The notes under the pieces are model-generated. The model ran no database searches and had not been told where the DNA came from. It was given only the letters and a program-made list of their open reading frames with translations. A stretch of DNA of 10,346 nucleotides, from positions 1 to 10,346 of the forward strand of contig JAHFGU010000040.1 in assembly GCA_023247285.1 (NCBI GenBank), written 5' to 3'. Below are positions 10,030-10,346 of this stretch, piece after piece (position 1 is the stretch's first letter; the number at the start of each line of letters is the position of its first letter). This DNA comes from Candidatus Omnitrophota bacterium. Its GTDB lineage: Bacteria; Omnitrophota; Koll11; Aquiviventales; Aquiviventaceae. A program made the position numbers and the translations under genes.

Positions 10030-10184
10030 CACTCACCTATCTCCACCGTCGAACAACCCACGCAACCAACGGAGATTTCTTCTGAGTTGAGACTGTTAGC
10101 GGTCAGTTCGGCTCCTTCCGTTAGACAGCTGTTAGACAGCCTGGATTTTGCTCGACGTAACTCATTGCAAACATTGACGCTCAT
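10029..10184 (-). CDS. Possible 51-codon leader ORF before the nuclease gene
   Basis: An uninterrupted frame of 51 codons starts at ATG 10182-10184, has GAGGA eight bases upstream, and its TGA shares one base with the nuclease ATG (TGATG). The product begins MSVNVCNELRRAKSRL and ends GCVGCSTVEIGE; it contains four cysteines, including a CxxC, and resembles nothing I know. Position and stop-start overlap suggest either a real small protein or a translated leader that sets nuclease expression. Its ribosome site lies directly next to the tRNA-half repeat. It may also be a chance frame; the 11-base direct repeat inside it is more typical of regulatory DNA than of coding sequence. Confidence 0.4.
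   Translation of the reverse strand: MSVNVCNELRRAKSRLSNSCLTEGAELTANSLNSEEISVGCVGCSTVEIGE
10120..10140. repeat. Tandem GTTAGACAGC repeat with palindrome upstream of the nuclease
   Basis: GTTAGACAGC occurs at 10120-10129 and again at 10131-10140, one base apart, an 11-base period close to one helical turn. The second copy forms a perfect palindrome GCTGT-TAG-ACAGC (10128-10140). A third GTTAG lies at 10095-10099 within ACTG-TTAGCGGT-CAGT. The cluster sits about 90-110 bases before the nuclease start and could be an operator. Confidence 0.5.
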
Positions 10185-10200
10185 GATCCGCGTCCTCTAT

Positions 10201-10240
10201 GTCCCGAACCAAGCGCTCTACCAAACTGAGCCACGCCCCG
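10201..10240 (-). pseudogene. Orphan 5' half of tRNA-Pro (attR-like direct repeat)
   Basis: Exact copy of bases 1-40 of the tRNA-Pro gene (acceptor 5' strand, complete D arm, 5' anticodon strand and anticodon loop). After it the sequence leaves the tRNA, apart from AGAGG two bases later. It cannot fold into a tRNA and marks the outer boundary of the island; it is probably the original 5' half displaced by the insertion. The host promoter of the tRNA would be expected upstream, beyond 10240, and would now point into the nuclease operon. Confidence 0.92.
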
Positions 10241-10346
10241 ATAACAATGGTCTTCCACGCGGGCGCTCTCCTCCCTCGGCCGTGATCGGCCTCGGGACTC
10301 CCGTCACCCGCCATCGCGGGCTCGGTCGCAAGCTGAGCCACGCCCC
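10241..10346. other. GC-rich tRNA-upstream region with three tandem hairpins
   Basis: No convincing gene. Three adjacent perfect hairpins with very short loops follow each other: GGCCG-TGAT-CGGCC (10278-10291), CGGG-ACT-CCCG (10293-10303) and CCCGC-CATC-GCGGG (10307-10320), with one and three bases between them. No T run follows on either strand, so ordinary intrinsic termination is unlikely. The arrangement resembles repetitive extragenic palindromes or a structured RNA. Composition is host-like, marking the end of the low-GC island. Confidence 0.6.
10329..10346 (-). repeat. Third, partial copy of the tRNA-Pro 5' end at the window edge
   Basis: On the minus strand the last 18 bases read GGGGCGTGGCTCAGCTTG and match tRNA-Pro bases 2-19 (7522-7539) with one mismatch. 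The D stem GCTC/GAGC can still form with bases at 10320-10323, but the loop lacks the conserved GG and the anticodon arm is absent. It is therefore a tRNA fragment or tRNA-like repeat, not a working gene. It continues beyond the edge. Confidence 0.65.

Larger units (their letters stand above)
7501..10240. mobile_element. Restriction-modification island inserted at tRNA-Pro
   Basis: About 2.7 kb bounded by the 40-base tRNA-half repeats. Base composition differs sharply from the surroundings: two 60-base rows counted by hand inside it (7561-7620 and 8401-8460) have 38% and 35% GC, whereas 5641-5700 in ligA has 77%. Its cargo is a NotI-like nuclease, a D12 adenine methyltransferase, a protein of unknown function and perhaps a small ORF, all co-oriented with the tRNA. 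No integrase, transposase, excisionase or relaxase is seen, so it must move with help from elsewhere, has lost its recombinase, or spread by homologous exchange at the tRNA locus. Confidence 0.88.

Noticed and set aside
7541..10200. An intron interrupting the tRNA-Pro gene at the anticodon loop
   Set aside because: The tRNA at 7467-7540 is complete and uninterrupted, and the 5' half is duplicated exactly. Splicing would not need a duplicate, and the segment carries ordinary R-M genes.
10278..10320. Intrinsic terminator
   Set aside because: Strong hairpins are present, but no run of T follows on either strand.
10278..10320. CRISPR array
   Set aside because: The hairpins differ in sequence and there are no regularly spaced identical repeats.

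Overview
The window looks like a chromosomal fragment of a GC-rich, probably diderm bacterium. A lipoprotein-type signal peptide and an NAD-dependent DNA ligase fit this. No phylum can be assigned from the sequence alone. Every gene I can support lies on the minus strand, so the biological reading order runs from the right end to the left end.

Region 1 (1-7388) is a compact run of ten host genes in high-GC sequence, read right to left: acylphosphatase (acyP), a calcineurin-like phosphoesterase, DNA ligase A (ligA), a small predicted lipoprotein, a XerC/D-type tyrosine recombinase, a short CCA-adding-enzyme-like nucleotidyltransferase, a DUF503/YlxP protein, rbfA, truB and ribF (its 3' end leaves the window). 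Most junctions overlap by 1-4 bases or are separated by fewer than 20, so this is probably one operon. The tail ylxP-rbfA-truB-ribF is a classical translation/ribosome-maturation cluster, but infB and nusA, which often precede it, are replaced here by xer and cca.

Region 2 (7467-7540) is a complete tRNA-Pro(CGG) gene without an encoded CCA tail, consistent with the CCA-type enzyme nearby.

Region 3 (7541-10240) is a small genomic island of visibly lower GC. It is bounded by a perfect 40-base direct repeat: the 5' half of the tRNA, from acceptor stem through anticodon loop. One copy (7501-7540) completes the functional tRNA; the other (10201-10240) is an orphan 5' half. Reading right to left, the island carries a possible 51-codon ORF, a NotI-like restriction endonuclease with four cysteines and a D-ExQ active site, an overlapping D12-class adenine DNA methyltransferase, a 127-base spacer with repeated motifs, and an unrecognised two-part protein of 191 residues. 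No integrase is present. This is a minimal restriction-modification island inserted at the anticodon loop of a tRNA gene.

Region 4 (10241-10346) is GC-rich again. It holds three consecutive short-loop hairpins and, at the very end, 18 bases that match the 5' end of the same tRNA with one mismatch. The island may therefore sit in a locus with more than one tRNA-derived junction.
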